Made by a program: the position numbers and the translations under genes
Shown here: positions 43,140 through 54,940 of the stretch, in pieces
How positions within the stretch are numbered: the first letter of the stretch is position 1
Layout of the letters: each line of letters starts with the position of its first letter
Notes under the pieces: generated by a model
What the model was told of the DNA's origin: nothing
The model's database searches: none
Seen by the model: the letters and a program-made list of their open reading frames with translations, nothing else
Assembly (NCBI GenBank): GCA_963921195.1
Contig: OY992538.1
Span: forward strand, 55,294,852 to 55,358,851
Length of the DNA: 64,000 nt
Reading direction: 5' to 3'
Source of the DNA: Pegoplata infirma
Lineage: Eukaryota; Arthropoda; Insecta; Diptera; Anthomyiidae

Positions 43140-44900
43140 TCTCAGAATCTAAGAAATTTTCTATACGGGAAAAATATTTTTAAATCTAATAAATTTTCTT
43201 TAGGGCAAAAATATCTCAGAATCTGAATATTTTTCTCTGTCGCAAAGATTTGTTTATAAAGAGCAAATGTTTTAAAATCTAAAATTTTTTCTCAGACTTT
43301 TGAAAATTTTTTCGATACTGGAAAAAATTTCGCAGAATCTTAAAATTCTGAAAATTTTTCATTGTAGGAAAAATGTTTAAGAATCTAAGAATTTTTCTAT
43401 ATAAGATTTTTTTTAGAATCTGATACGAATTTTTATACGGAAAAATTTCTCCGAATCTGAGATTTTTTATACTGGAATGATTTTCTAAAATCTTAGATTT
43501 TTTATATGGGAAATGTCCCGACATCTTAAATTTTTTTTATAAGGGAAAAAATAAAATTTCGATAAAAATGTTAGAAATGTTCGGAAAAATGTCTTAGAAT
43601 CTTAGAATTTTTCTATACTGGAAAAATGTCTTAAAATCTTGTTTTTTTTTAAAGAAAACTGGTTACCGACAACAAACTTTTCTAAGGAAAACTAGCTATC
43701 GATAACAAACTTTTCTAAATAACACTAGCTATCGATAACAACATTTTCTTTAGAAGACTAGATATCGTTAAAAAACCTTTCTAAAAAAAACTGGCTATCT
43801 ATAACAAACTTTTCTAAAGAAAACTAGTTTTTGATAATAAACTTTTTTAAATAAAACTAGTTGTCAATAATTTTTTTTAAGAAAACTAGCTATTGGTAAC
43901 CAACTTTTCTAAAGAAAAACAGTTATCGAAAACAAACTTTTCTTTAGAAAATTAGTTATCAATAACAAACTTTTCTAAAGAAAACTAGATTTTGATAGCA
44001 AACTTTTCTTAAGAAAACTAGTAATCGATAACAAACTTTTCTAAAGAAAACCAGCTATCGATAACAAACTTTTCTAAAGAAAACCAGCTATCGATAACAA
44101 ACTTTTCTAAAGAATTCAAGTTATCGATAGCAAACTTTTCTTAAGAAAACTGAAAATTTTTCTACTTGGGATTTTTTTTTTTTAACTGATAGGAGTTTTA
44201 GTTTAAAGAAAATTCTCTGAATCTGAAATTTTTTTTAATACGGAAAAGATTTTCTAAAATCTTAAATTTTTTTTATGCATGAAAAAAGTCCTAAAATCTT
44301 ATTTTTTTTTATACGGCAAAAATATCGAAAATCCGAGAATTTTCGATACGGGAAAAATCTCTTATTGTTAGAATCTTAGAATTTTTTAATACCAGAAAAA
44401 TGTCTTAGAATCTTACAATTAGAATTTTCTATACGGGAGAAATGTCACAAAATCTTGGATTTTTTCTATAGGGGAACATTTTTTATTACATAAAAAAAGT
44501 CCTAAAATCTTAGATTTTTTATACGGGAAAAATAACTTATAATCTAAGAATTTTCGAAACGGATAATGTCTTAGAGTCTTAGAATTAGAATTTTTCTATA
44601 CCGAAAATTCTCTTAAGATCTGAGAATTTTTCTATATGGTGGAAAATATTTTAGAGTCTGAAGATTTTTCTACACGGGAAAAATGTCTTATAACCTTTAA
44701 ATGTTTCTATACCGGAAAAATGACTTAGAATCTAAGAATTTTTTTATACAGGAACATTGTCTTAGAACCCATAAAAACTTCTAAACGGAAAAAATGTCTC
44801 AGAATCTGAAAACTTTTCTATACGCGAAAAATTTCTCAGAATCTAAGAACTTTTCTATACGGGAAAACACACTCAGAATCTAATGATTTTTTCTTACGGC
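43140..44900. repeat. 36-bp type satellite, TCTTAGAATCTAAGA unit, strongly diverged
   Basis: Units of about 36 bases with a GTCTTAGAATCTAAGAATTT core (near-palindromic) and TTTTTCTATACGGGAAAAA. They are interrupted at 43645-44155 by TATCGATA units. This mosaic shows two satellite families exchanging or inserting into each other. Confidence 0.82.
43645..44155. repeat. TATCGATA satellite, small second locus
   Basis: About fifteen units like CTAGCTATCGATAACAAACT with TTTCTAAAGAAAA, the same as the main array at 32395-34575 but with more CTATC variants. Confidence 0.88.
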
Positions 44901-46446
44901 AAAAATGTTATTATTATTTTTTTTTTTTTAATTAAATCTTTAAAAAAAAACTTGATTTTTTTTTAAAGAGGATTACTAAATATTTCTGTTAACTTAGCAA
45001 AATAATCTGCTAATTTCTGTTATTTTTTCAAACTAAATGACAGAGAATTTAAGAAAAATATCCATTTTAGCAGAAAAATCTGCTAAAAGTTTGTTAATTT
45101 TTTAATCAGTCTGGATAATTATCAAAAAAATCTGTAAAACAACTTCCAGTTTAAATTATCAGCCTTACCATAGAAAAATAAAATATATTTAAAATCAGCT
45201 TTTAATTTAATTTCCATACTAATTGTTTTTGGTTTTAAAATCGACTTTCAAAAAATGTATTGAAAATTTAAAATAAAACTTTTGTTAAAATAGACTTTTT
45301 GGTTTTTTGTGGTAAGGGCCTATAATTTTAACTGGAAGTTGTTTTACAGATTTTTCGACAAAATTTTTCATCTGACAAATCTTTTATACACTCAAAAAAT
45401 TGTAAAAAAAAAAACTTTGACAGGGTCGTTGAGAGCCACCAGCCTTCTCGAGAATAAATGTTAGGAAATTCATTTATTATGCTTTTTACACTTAATTATT
45501 TTATATCAACGCCCTAAAAATTAGGCAGGCCAAAATGAGAGACACTCATTTTCTAATCTAATCTCCTGGGTTCAACTGCAGAAATTTCAACTTCTTCTAA
45601 CATAAAAATCTTTCATTTGTTTAACAAAAGTAAAGTATTTCTTTAAAAAAAATTAGGTTTTTCAGAGGTTGATCTAGTTCTATAGGGGGTTACTTTCTTC
45701 CCTTTAGTCTGATTTTCCCCATCGCTAAATTCACTTTTTTCTAATTACAATTTCACTTTATAAAACTGTCTCACATGTATTTAGTTTTCAAAAACATGCT
45801 TTTCTAAAAGAACTTATTTTTTTAGAGTTTTTCTGCATAAGAGTCTATGAAAAAAATAGCTAATTGTAGATAATTAATCATTAGTTAAATTGTACAATTG
45901 TCTTAGGGGAAAAAATGAAAAGCAGATGTAAACAGAGCGTAATATATTTATACGATCTTACACTACTAACTACTTAAAATAAAGAAATCATTTCTTTAGA
46001 AGAAACATAATGTGTTTTTTTCCAAATGAGATCTTATAAAATTTGATAAGCAATTTTGACGCGTTTTTGTAATTTTATGATAAATAAAGATTTAAGATTT
46101 TTTATGTATAAATAATAGGGGTATTCACGAAAGTCTCCATGAGAATTTTGTGATGCTAGCGACTAATTAAAAAATCTTAAGCATGGTTCCCGTACAGATT
46201 CTGAAACATTTTTCCAGTACACTCAAAAAAAAACTCTGTCAAAAAATCTGTAAAATGACTTTCAATTTGAATAAGCAAACTTTTAGCAGATTTTTCTGCT
46301 GAAATGCATATCTTAAGTTAATTTTCTGTCATTCAGCTTAGGAAAATAACAACCAATTTTCTGCAATTTTTCTTGGAGATTATTTTGTTATTTTACAGAA
46401 ATAGTCTGTTGACATTTTTTCTAATTTTCAATTTTTTTTCTTTAAG
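44901..46446. repeat. Inverted AT-rich blocks with ACACTCAAAAAA words and a mini-me scrap
   Basis: A block at 44975-45120 (TTTTAGCAGAAAAATCTGCT) is mirrored at 46240-46430 (AGCAGATTTTTCTGCTGAAA). ACACTCAAAAAA-like ends occur at 45387 and 46218. Positions 45535-45725 match the long mini-me subtype (CTGCAGAAATTTCAACTTCT). The structure is too eroded to draw element ends. Confidence 0.5.
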
Positions 46447-46615
46447 CGTCCAACCTGAATCAAATTACGTCGCGTAAGGCGTAACGCCCAATAATTTTTC
46501 GTTTCTTATATTTAAATGTGAGTTACCTAAATCAAACGGACGTAAAAATTTCAAATTTGATGTGTTTGTTTTTGTTTTTTTTACGTCTTGCGCTACGCAT
46601 TTGATTCTGGTTCGA
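46447..46615. repeat. Short inverted repeat with ACGTCGCGTAAGGCGTA
   Basis: GAATCAAATTACGTCGCGTA at 46453 pairs imperfectly with TACGTCTTGCGCTACGCATT-TGATTC ending near 46609. A possible small MITE; target duplication not identified. Confidence 0.5.
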
Positions 46616-47169
46616 TCCTAAATGTAAATTTTGTTAAATATAAAACCCTTTAACTAAAAATTAGAAAAATTAGAAAAAAATAGCAGATGGGTTTGTTCAT
46701 TTTACAGAAGTATTTAGTTCTCCAGTTTTGAAAAAAAAGTATTTTTTCATGCCAAATTTGTATGAAAAATACATCACCGACATTGTTGTGCGGGGACTCT
46801 TAAATTTAAATTGATATTTTAATTGATCTTTCACGAGTTTCAATTGAGTTTTTTTTTTGAATATTATTTGATCTTTTGGTAGTTCAAAAACACACTAATT
46901 TAAATTTTATATTTTTATGAAAAAAAAGTTTTTTCTTTGAAGTTTGAACAAAAACTGAAACTATACACTGAAAGAATGATTGTTCATTATATCTATGAAC
47001 AAATTTCATTAAACCAAATTCATAGAATTTATGATAAAAATCATTGCCTGAGTATTGAATGAATATTGAATGAATATTCATTAGAATTGTGAAATATTTT
47101 ATAGAATTTTATTCATAGATTCATAGAAAAAAATCATAGAATTAATGAATGTCATTCATAGAAGAAAAT
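46616..47169. other. AT-rich spacer with a TTCAT foldback
   Basis: The last 200 bases hold opposed ATTCATAGAATT/AATTCTATGAA-type words (46966-47169), as in the other TTCAT foldbacks. No gene. Confidence 0.45.
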
Positions 47170-47177
47170 GTCATCAA

Positions 47178-48780
47178 TAGGGCAAGTACTTTCATGCATC
47201 TAAAAATCGAAATATGAGCCTATAATATGCTTCTAAAAATTAAAAATATGCACTTAAAATTTAAAAATATGTATTAAAAATTAAATGCTTGAACTAAAAA
47301 AGATATTTTTTAATATAAATTAGATTTTTTCAAATACTTTAATGCCCAGTACAATATTAAAGAAACTTTTTTTTTTGAGTGGGCACAGCTTTTAAATAAT
47401 TTTTTTTTTTTATTGACACATTTTGTAATAAAAAATTTTAATTGAACAAATTTTCTTTAAAATTTCTTTTCTTCGACTCAAAAAATGTTTCTGGAAAAAA
47501 AACATTTTTAATTAAAATATTTTATTTTAATTTAAATACTTCTTTAGCAATTTTTGTAAAAAAAAATAATTTTTGGATATAAATTTTTTTTGAGCTAAAA
47601 AATTTACTTGAGTCACAAAAATAATTTGTAAAATATTTTTAAAATATTTTTGTGGCTACCAATCTCTTTCAAAACGTATTTAGCGTTTTGGACAACACGT
47701 GAATTCGGGATAAAACCTATTTTACTTTCACGGGTTTGTTCATAACTTCTTAACTACTGTGCCAATTTCGCTAAAATTCAATACCAACCTGACCAGGAGA
47801 ATGACAAAAGTTGTTGTATAGGGATTTCTGAGACAATTTTCCTGTAAGAAATTTTTAAAATCTAAGAATTTTTCTTTTCGTTTAATGAAATGCTTCAGAA
47901 TAGGAAAATTTTAAACTTTTTTTAAGAATCTAAAAACTTTATTTTCAGAAACAAATTTCTAAGGAAATGTCTCAGAATATCATGTCTATAAGAAAATAAT
48001 ATTTTTTTACGAGAAATAGTGGCTCGGTTTTGGTTTATGTTAAGGTTTTTGAAATGATTTTTTAAAAAATGTTAATGAAAATTAAAAAAAGTGCAATTTA
48101 TATGAAAATATGCATTTATACCAAAATATGCAACTACAAATCGATGCCATTTTATTGCAAATTTATTGATTCGGATAGATATTTAATTTATGTTATGTTT
48201 GGAGTGCCGAGTACCCAGTCAGAAAAATACAATCGCAAAAGCGTTGTGAAAGCGTTGTGGACGCTTTTACGAGCGTTCTGTATACCAACTTTAAAGCGCC
48301 TTCAGTTGATCCGAATGATAACATCGATCTACGCTTGGTTTAAAACGTTTTAAAAGCGATGTCAAAAAGTGCTGTGAGAACTTTTTTTTTTAAGTCATCA
48401 AAGCGCTTTAAAAACCCAAAGTAAAGAATTTCTGTTTTAGGTCGGTTATAATAATTTGATTGATACAAAGTGAAATCTGAAAAAAAAAAAATTGTACTCC
48501 AAAAAATTTCGAAAATTTTCAAAAAATTTTCGAAACTTACAAAATTAAAAAAAAAAAAATTTAAAACATTTTTTTTCGATTAAAAAAAAAAATAATATTC
48601 AAAAATAGTTTCGGAACTTAGAATTTTTTTTCAAAAATCTAAAGAGTTTTTAAAACACTTTTCGAATACGCTCGCAAAGCGTTCGAAAAAAACGTTTTGA
48701 CATTGCTCTTTTTTTGTTACAATGCTTTCAGAACGCTTTTTTTAGAACCGTCGTCAGTTTCTGCTTGGGTACTTGCCCTA
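47178..48780. mobile_element. hAT-like element with TAGGGCAAGTAC ends and a nested MITE
   Basis: The exact duplication GTCATCAA (47170-47177, 48781-48788) flanks TAGGGCAAGTAC and GTACTTGCCCTA. Inside near both ends are ATATGCA words, so it is related to the TGCATATTTT group. A mini-me-like stretch (47640-47815) and a TA-flanked MITE (48214-48769) lie within. No transposase remains. Confidence 0.9.
48214..48769. mobile_element. TA-flanked MITE with CCCAGTCAGAAA ends, AAAGCGTT words
   Basis: CCCAGTCAGAAA (48214) and TTTCTGCTTGGG (48769) are flanked by TA (48212-48213, 48770-48771). Removing it restores the GAGTACTTGCCCTA end of the host hAT-like element. The inside has opposed AAAGCGTT/AACGCTTT words. 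It resembles the 1104-1860 element in ends and in GCGCTTT content. Confidence 0.86.
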
Positions 48781-48892
48781 GTCATCAATATGCTTTTTAA
48801 TTTTTTTAATAATCAAAATAATGTTACAATAACTAAAATAGTTGAATTAATATATTAAAAGAATTAAAAAACATAAAAAACATTAAAAAAAT

Positions 48893-48986
48893 ATCATTGC
48901 TGCCCTGACCGGGGCTCGAACCCAAGACCTACCGGCAGTGGTTTTTGTCGACGCCTTAACTATCAGCGCCACCAAAGGAGGAAAAT
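48893..48986 (-). repeat. tRNA-like sequence, possible SINE head
   Basis: On the minus strand GGTGGCGCTGATAGTTAAGG resembles the D-arm/box A of a serine-type tRNA, and GGGTTCGAGCCCCGGTC is a good T-arm/box B. The anticodon arm (GTCGACAAAAACCACTGC) does not fold well and the acceptor stem is poor, so it is more likely a tRNA-derived SINE or dead tRNA than a working tRNA. Confidence 0.6.
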
Positions 48987-49045
48987 CTCGCCAACTAACA
49001 CTTATTGTAAGTTTTATACGTTTCTTTTTTGTAAATACACACACA

Positions 49046-49112
49046 CAGATTTTGGCAGAGCTAAGTGGCTATAGACTATCTGGTTCGCTGTTCGAATCTC
49101 GGTGGGGATAAG
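49046..49112 (+). repeat. Second tRNA-like sequence, opposite direction
   Basis: TTTGGCAGAGCTAAGTGGCT is box-A-like and CGCTGTTCGAATCTCGG is box-B-like, with suitable spacing. Stems are incomplete. It stands head-on to the minus-strand tRNA-like sequence 60 bases away, separated by a short CA repeat. Confidence 0.5.
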
Positions 49113-50082
49113 TTAAAGAACATATAAATTCTTAAAAATAGAAAATTGTAAATAAATAAAATAATAAAAAAATAAATAAGGCCAATAATAGTGCAACAAC
49201 TTCAAATTTTTTTGATCATATATTTAAGATCATAGTTAAATTCTACTCTAACGCTTTATACCAGATTTTTATTCCACCCAGTGGCTGCTGTGCAGGATTT
49301 CAAAAAAGGCAAAAATCGCGTTTTCCCCCATATTCAACTGCGAATAATTAAAATTCTAGACGTGATGGAAAAATTTGGAGCACAGATTTGGAATCAGCGT
49401 TTAATTTTAGACGTGATGGAAAAATTTGGAGCACAGATTTGGAATCAACTTTTAAAATTTTATATGAAACTTCAAACCGGAGCCAAACACCGTCGATTTA
49501 TTGAGCGGTGTTATTCTTTTTTGAGTTTCAATTTTGATCTTTGAATTTTAGTGCATCTTTTTCGAATATCAATTGATCCTTTAACGAATTTTAATTGATC
49601 TTTTACAAATTTTAATTGATATTTTTTGAATTTATTTTAAATCATCGGATTTTAAATGATCCTTTACGAATGTCAATTGATATTTTTCGAATTTCAACAG
49701 ATCTTTTACGAATTACATTTGACTTTCAACAAACTAAAAATGAAATTTTTGAATTTCAAATGAAATTTTCAAATTACCAGTAGAATCTTCGAGTTTCTGT
49801 TGGAATTTACGACTTGAAATCTTCGAATTACAATTAGAACGTTAATTGTTAATTTTAAATTTCAAAAGTGATATTTTTTATGTTGTGAAGGTCTCGTTTC
49901 TAACTATGGATCATTAAGTTAAGAGATAATTTTTAAATATCGTTACAATAAATTAATTATAAATTAAGAACATTATATTCACATTTATACTCCCAAACAT
50001 ACTATTTATTTGCTAAGGTAACACAAACGCCATCTGAGTAATTTGTTCATGTTACTAATCAAAACATTAAAAAACAATTTAA
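49113..50082. other. Spacer with a 51-bp direct duplication and TTTCAATTGAT words
   Basis: A 51-base unit around GACGTGATGGAAAAATTTGG is duplicated at about 49359-49460, which extends a chance open frame of 87 codons (49281-49544). Further on, AATTTTAATTGATCTTTTAC words repeat loosely. No gene is supported. Confidence 0.5.
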
Positions 50083-51121
50083 ACAAGTAGAAAAGTTAAA
50101 TTCGACTTGGCCGAATCTATGAATACCCTCCACAATGCAAATTTTAAGTGATAGTAAATTTTCTAACGTGAAAAAATAACAGTTATGATTAGAAATATTT
50201 TATTTTGTGTAAAAAAAATTTTTTTAGTAATTTAAAAAAAAAAAAAAAACTAATTTTTTTTGAGTGTAAAATTTTTTTTCGAATTTTACATTCAAAAAAA
50301 AATTTACTAATTTTTTTTTGAGTGTAAAATTTTTTTTTTAGTAATTTTTGACAAAAAAAACTAATTTTTTTTTGAGTGTAAATTTTTTTTTGAGTGTAAA
50401 ATTTTTTTTGAATTTTACATTAAAAAAAAAATTTACTAATTTTTTTTTTGAGTGTAAAATTTTTTTTAAGTGTAACATTTTTTTCGAGTGTATTTTTTTT
50501 TTTTGTTTTGGTATAAAAATATTTTTGAGTGACCAAAATACGTTTTAAAATATTTTTGTGACTTACCAATGGTTGTAAAACAGGTTTAACGGGTTTTCAC
50601 CACGTGAATTTAAGGTGAAGCTAATCTGATATTCACGGTTTTGCTAATAACTTTTGAACTACTGGACCGATTTGGGTGAAATTCAATACGAACTAGGCTG
50701 GAGGAACGAAAAATATATATGCCGAGCTTCAGCATCCTCAGAATTGATTTTCGAAAGTTATAGTGCTTTTTATCTCATAAATTCACGAAAAACCCTTGCC
50801 GAAATTCAGTCTTTTGCTCATAACTTTTGAACCACTGGACCGATTTCGCTGAATTGCAATACCAACCTGACCAGGTAAATGCCCAACATCCAAACTTCAG
50901 GAGCCTCCGTAAAGTCTTTCAAAAGTTAGCGTGTTTTCAACAGACAGACAGACGGACAGACGGACAGACGGACGGACGGACGGACATCGCTAGATCGTCT
51001 TAAAATCGATCGAGGATCATGAATATATATACTTTATGGGGTCCTAGACCAATATTTCGAGGTGTTACAAACGGAATGACAAACTTATATATACCCTCTA
51101 TCACTAGAGTGGAGGGTATAA
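50083..51121 (+). mobile_element. mini-me/DINE-1-like element, full length
   Basis: The same family as 14012-14877: starts AAACAAGTAGAAAAGTTAAA with the ATTCGACTTGGCCGAAT hairpin, expanded TTTTTTTTGAGTGTAAAA words (50170-50510), the CAACAGACAGACAGACGG tract, and the ATACCCTCTATCACTAGAGT hairpin end. The most complete copy in the window. Confidence 0.9.
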
Positions 51122-52303
51122 AAAAACGTATCTTCAACTGTGACATTGAATTATAAAGTAGCAAAAAATAATTTATTTACCTAAAAAAAAAAAGAAGCAA
51201 TTTGTTGTAGCCAGCTTTGCTACACAACAAAACCAATTATATTAATAAATTGGCATTACAATTATTATATTTTATTTGTTATTTTAAAAGTAGATTTTTT
51301 GTGTTTACCCGCAATAAAATAATTCCCACAATCAAATAAATATAATTAAAGTTTTAGCCTACATACAATACAAAAAATATATGGGGCATTCCATGTGAAA
51401 TCGGACACTTTGAAAAACTTTTTTTTTAGATTTTCCCAATTTGCTTACAGTTTTTAGTACCTTTCGAAAACTCCTTCGTGGTAAATTTTCAGATTTTTTT
51501 GATGACCCGTTCAAAAGATATGGAATTTTTAAAAATTGGTAGTTTGTTCCTTTACTCAAACTTCTTTTAATCATAACTTCTTCAATAATGGTCCGAATTT
51601 CAAATTTTTTTTTTTCAAAATTTTTGTTTTTTTACGCACTTTTTACAAAAAAATCCCAAAAAATTCTTAAAAGCGCTCTTGTATGCGATTTTTAAGTTTT
51701 AAAATTTAAATCTCATTTTTGAAAATGTTTGTACTCTTCGATTTTTTTGAAATTTTTTTGTGTAAAACTTCTATCAATTCTACAAATTTTTTGCCCAGGA
51801 AGATCGTGGGATAACGATTATTACTATTTTTTTAAATTTTTTGAAAAAATTTTATTGTAATTTTTCAATCTTAAAATCATTTCTACTGCTCCAATGGTGC
51901 GTCATAGAGGGGTCATTTATAAGACCGACCCCCATTAATTTTTACGTCTTAACATTTCTTTGGAACAAACTAATACCCTATCTCCAATTTCTAAGGGGGT
52001 TTCCACACAAAACGACATTTTTTAAAATTTGTTCCAACCGCTCTAACTGCCCTAATAGTGCCCTCAGAGCAACAAAATGTATGACCGACCCACAATATTT
52101 TTTTAGTCTAAACATTTTCTCTGAACACACCTACCCTATATCTTTAACTGTTAAGGCGGTCCCCATACAATGTTTTTTATTTTTTGTAAATTTGTTTTAT
52201 TTAATCAGCTTCTACCGGTCCAATGGTGCGTCCGAGATGGGTCATTAGTAAGACCGACTCCCATTTATTTTTACCCTACAACATTTTTTTAAAACATACC
52301 TAC

Positions 52304-53901
52304 TAGGGATGCCAAACGGGATTGACATTTACAAATCCCGGGATTCGGGATTTTAAAATCCTAATCCCGGGATCCCGGGATTTTTCGGGATTTCGGGATC
52401 CCGGGATTTTTCGGGATTTCGGGATTTATTAAAATTAAGCTTTTTACGTTATAATAATTTTTTAATAATTTTTTTTTATAAATAAATATTCAATTAATTC
52501 ATAACCTTGAATAATTATCGTATAGTTTTACATATTTAGCACAGAAAAACCGAAAATTTAGGAACAACTATGACCTCAAATCGAACAATTATGACCTCAA
52601 ATTGAACAACTATGACCTCAAATAGAACAACTATGACCTCAAATACGAGCGATGTCCGTCTGTGAAAGACGCGATGAAGTTGAATTCAAAAGATTAGAAA
52701 ATAATTTTTTTTTTGTCGGCCTCTTTTGTAGACGTGGATAAAAAATATTTGTTTAAATAATGATAAAACTGTATTAATAAATTTGTTACAATTTCTCGCG
52801 GGGGAATGGTGTCCCCCAATGTCCTCTGCCGATACAAAATTTGTATTAATTGGGAGGCGAATCGCACTTTAACAGTTTCCTTCCCTTTGCGATAAATGTT
52901 TACAAATGCATTTAAATAGCTTAAGTAACAGAATTTTATCGTAGTTTATATTATCTTTTATATCCACGCCCACAAAAAGGGGCGAGACGAGAAAAATTAC
53001 ATTTTCTGGCTAGGTGCAACTTAAAAATGTGTCATTTATTAACAAAAGTATAAATTGGTAAAAAATTAGGGTTTTCAGAGGCTGTTTTGGTTCCTAAAGG
53101 GGCAAATTTTCCCCTCATCCGCTTTTACTCATTTACGAACTAAATCTGTTAAAAAGAAACTTTACAGATGGATTACTTAATGCTCCCTTATAAATTAAAC
53201 ACTCGGCAAAATTTAACTGCTTCTTAAAAATGTTGGCATATACATAAATCGGCAGCTAATTGAATATTAGGGTGAAGCAAATTTTCCTTTTTTCGCATTT
53301 CAAAATCATTGTGGTCGGAATAGTTGCCTTTTAGGGTCAATATTTGTACAAACAAATATTGGGCCTGTAGTATTCCTTTTTAGACATGAAAATCTGAAAG
53401 TTTCAAACAGAGTAAAAAATGATTCACTTTGTTCGGAATTTTCCGATTTTCAAGTCAAAAAAGGAACCAAAGACATTGCCCTGCAGGTCCAATATTGACC
53501 CTTAAGGTAATCAATTCCGACTCCGACGATTTTTAAATTCAAAAAAGGAAAACTTTGCTGCACCCTTCTATATATTAAGTAATATGTCCTTAAAATTAAA
53601 TTGTACTCCAAAAGAGTAAGAGAATTTTAGCCCAACATACCTCATTTGAAAGATATTTTAAACACCTTTCAAACGATATCCATTTTGTTACCATCGGACA
53701 ACAAACACTGAAGAAATAGTCAATTTTTATTACAAAATTTGACAAAAAATCCCGAAATCCCGGGATTTTTCGGGATTTGTCAATCCCGGAAAATCCCGAA
53801 AAATCCCGGGATTGAAAAAAATAAATCCCGGGATTCGGGATTTGTCAATCCCGAAAAATCTCGGGATTTCGGGATTCGGGATTTCCCGATTGGCATCCCT
53901 A
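52304..53901. mobile_element. hAT-like element, CGGGATTTCGGGATCCCG family
   Basis: The exact duplication ATACCTAC (52296-52303, 53902-53909) flanks TAGGGATGCCAA and TTGGCATCCCTA. Both ends are built of opposed CGGGATTT/AAATCCCG words. The middle holds a mini-me remnant (52645-53140), a tandem AACTATGACCTCAAAT array (52566-52640) and a small foldback (53269-53566). No transposase. Confidence 0.93.
53269..53566. repeat. Foldback nested in the CGGGATTT element
   Basis: AGGGTGAAGCAAATTTTCCT pairs with the complement of AGGGTGCAGCAAAGTTTTCC; inner blocks GGTCAATATTTG and CAATATTGACCC also pair. Target duplication unclear. Confidence 0.65.
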
Positions 53902-54940
53902 ATACCTACGCCCTATCTCCACTCCCTAAGTAGGCTCCCATACAAAATTACATTTTTATAAAATTTGCTCCAACTGTTATTTGTATGGGAGCCTACTTAG
54001 GGAGTGGAGATATGGCGTAAGTATGTTTTGAAAAAATGTTGTAGAGTAAAAATAAATGGGGGTCGGTCTCACTAATGACCCCTCTCGGACGCACCATTGG
54101 ACCGGTAGAAGCTGATTAAATAAAACAAATTTACAAAAAAAAAAAAAAAATTGTATGGGGACCGCCTTAACAGTTAAAGATAGAGGGTAGGTGTGTTCAG
54201 AGAAAATGTTTGGACTAAAAAAATATTGTGGGTCGGTCATACATTTTGTTGCTCTAAGGGCACTATTAGGGCAGTTAGAGCGGTTGGAACAAATTTAAAA
54301 AAATTTCGTTTTGTGTGGGAGCCCCCTTAGAAATTGGAGATAGGATATTAGTTTGTTCCAAAGAAATGTTAAGACGTAAAAATTAATGGGGGTCGGTCTT
54401 ATAAAGGACCCCTCTATGACGCACCATTGGAGCAGTAGAAATGATTTTAAGATTGAAAAATGACAATAAAATTTTTTCAAAAAATTTTAAAAAATAGTAA
54501 TAATCGTTATCCCACGATCTTCCTGGGCAAAAAATTTGTAGAATTGATAGAAGTTTTACACAAAAAAATTTCAAAAAAATCGAAGAGTACAAACATTTTC
54601 AAAAATGAGATTTAAATTTTAAAACTTAAAAATCGCATACTAGATCGCTTTTAAGAATTTTTTGGGATTTTTTTTTAGAAAGTACGTAAAAAACAAAAAT
54701 TTAAAAAAAAAAAAATTTGAAATTCGGACCATTATTGAAGAAGTTATGATTAAAAGAAGTTTGAGTAAAGGAACAAACTACCAATTTTTAAAAATTCGAT
54801 ATCTTTTGAACGAGTCATCAAAAAAATCTGAAAATTTACCACGAAGGAGTTTTCGAAGGGTACTAAAAAATTTAAACAAATTGGGAAAATCTAAAAAAAA
54901 AGATTTTCAAAGTGTCCGATTTCACATGGAATGCCCCATA

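Larger units (their letters stand above)
51380..54940. mobile_element. Foldback element (TATGGGGCATTCCA family), copy 2
   Basis: TATGGGGCATTCCATGTGAA at 51380 pairs with its complement ending 54940, with TA just outside both ends. The arms match those of copy 1 at 12549-15629, and the loop near 53935-53990 is almost the same. A hAT-like element sits next to the loop (52304-53901). Small frames such as 51841-52248 and 54662-55051 are mirror images produced by the arms. Confidence 0.9.

Noticed and set aside
48893..48986. Functional tRNA gene
   Set aside because: Boxes A and B are good but the anticodon and acceptor stems do not form properly, so it is kept only as tRNA-like.
49281..49544. 87-codon open frame
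   Set aside because: It is lengthened by a 51-bp direct duplication and has no motif or conserved flanks.
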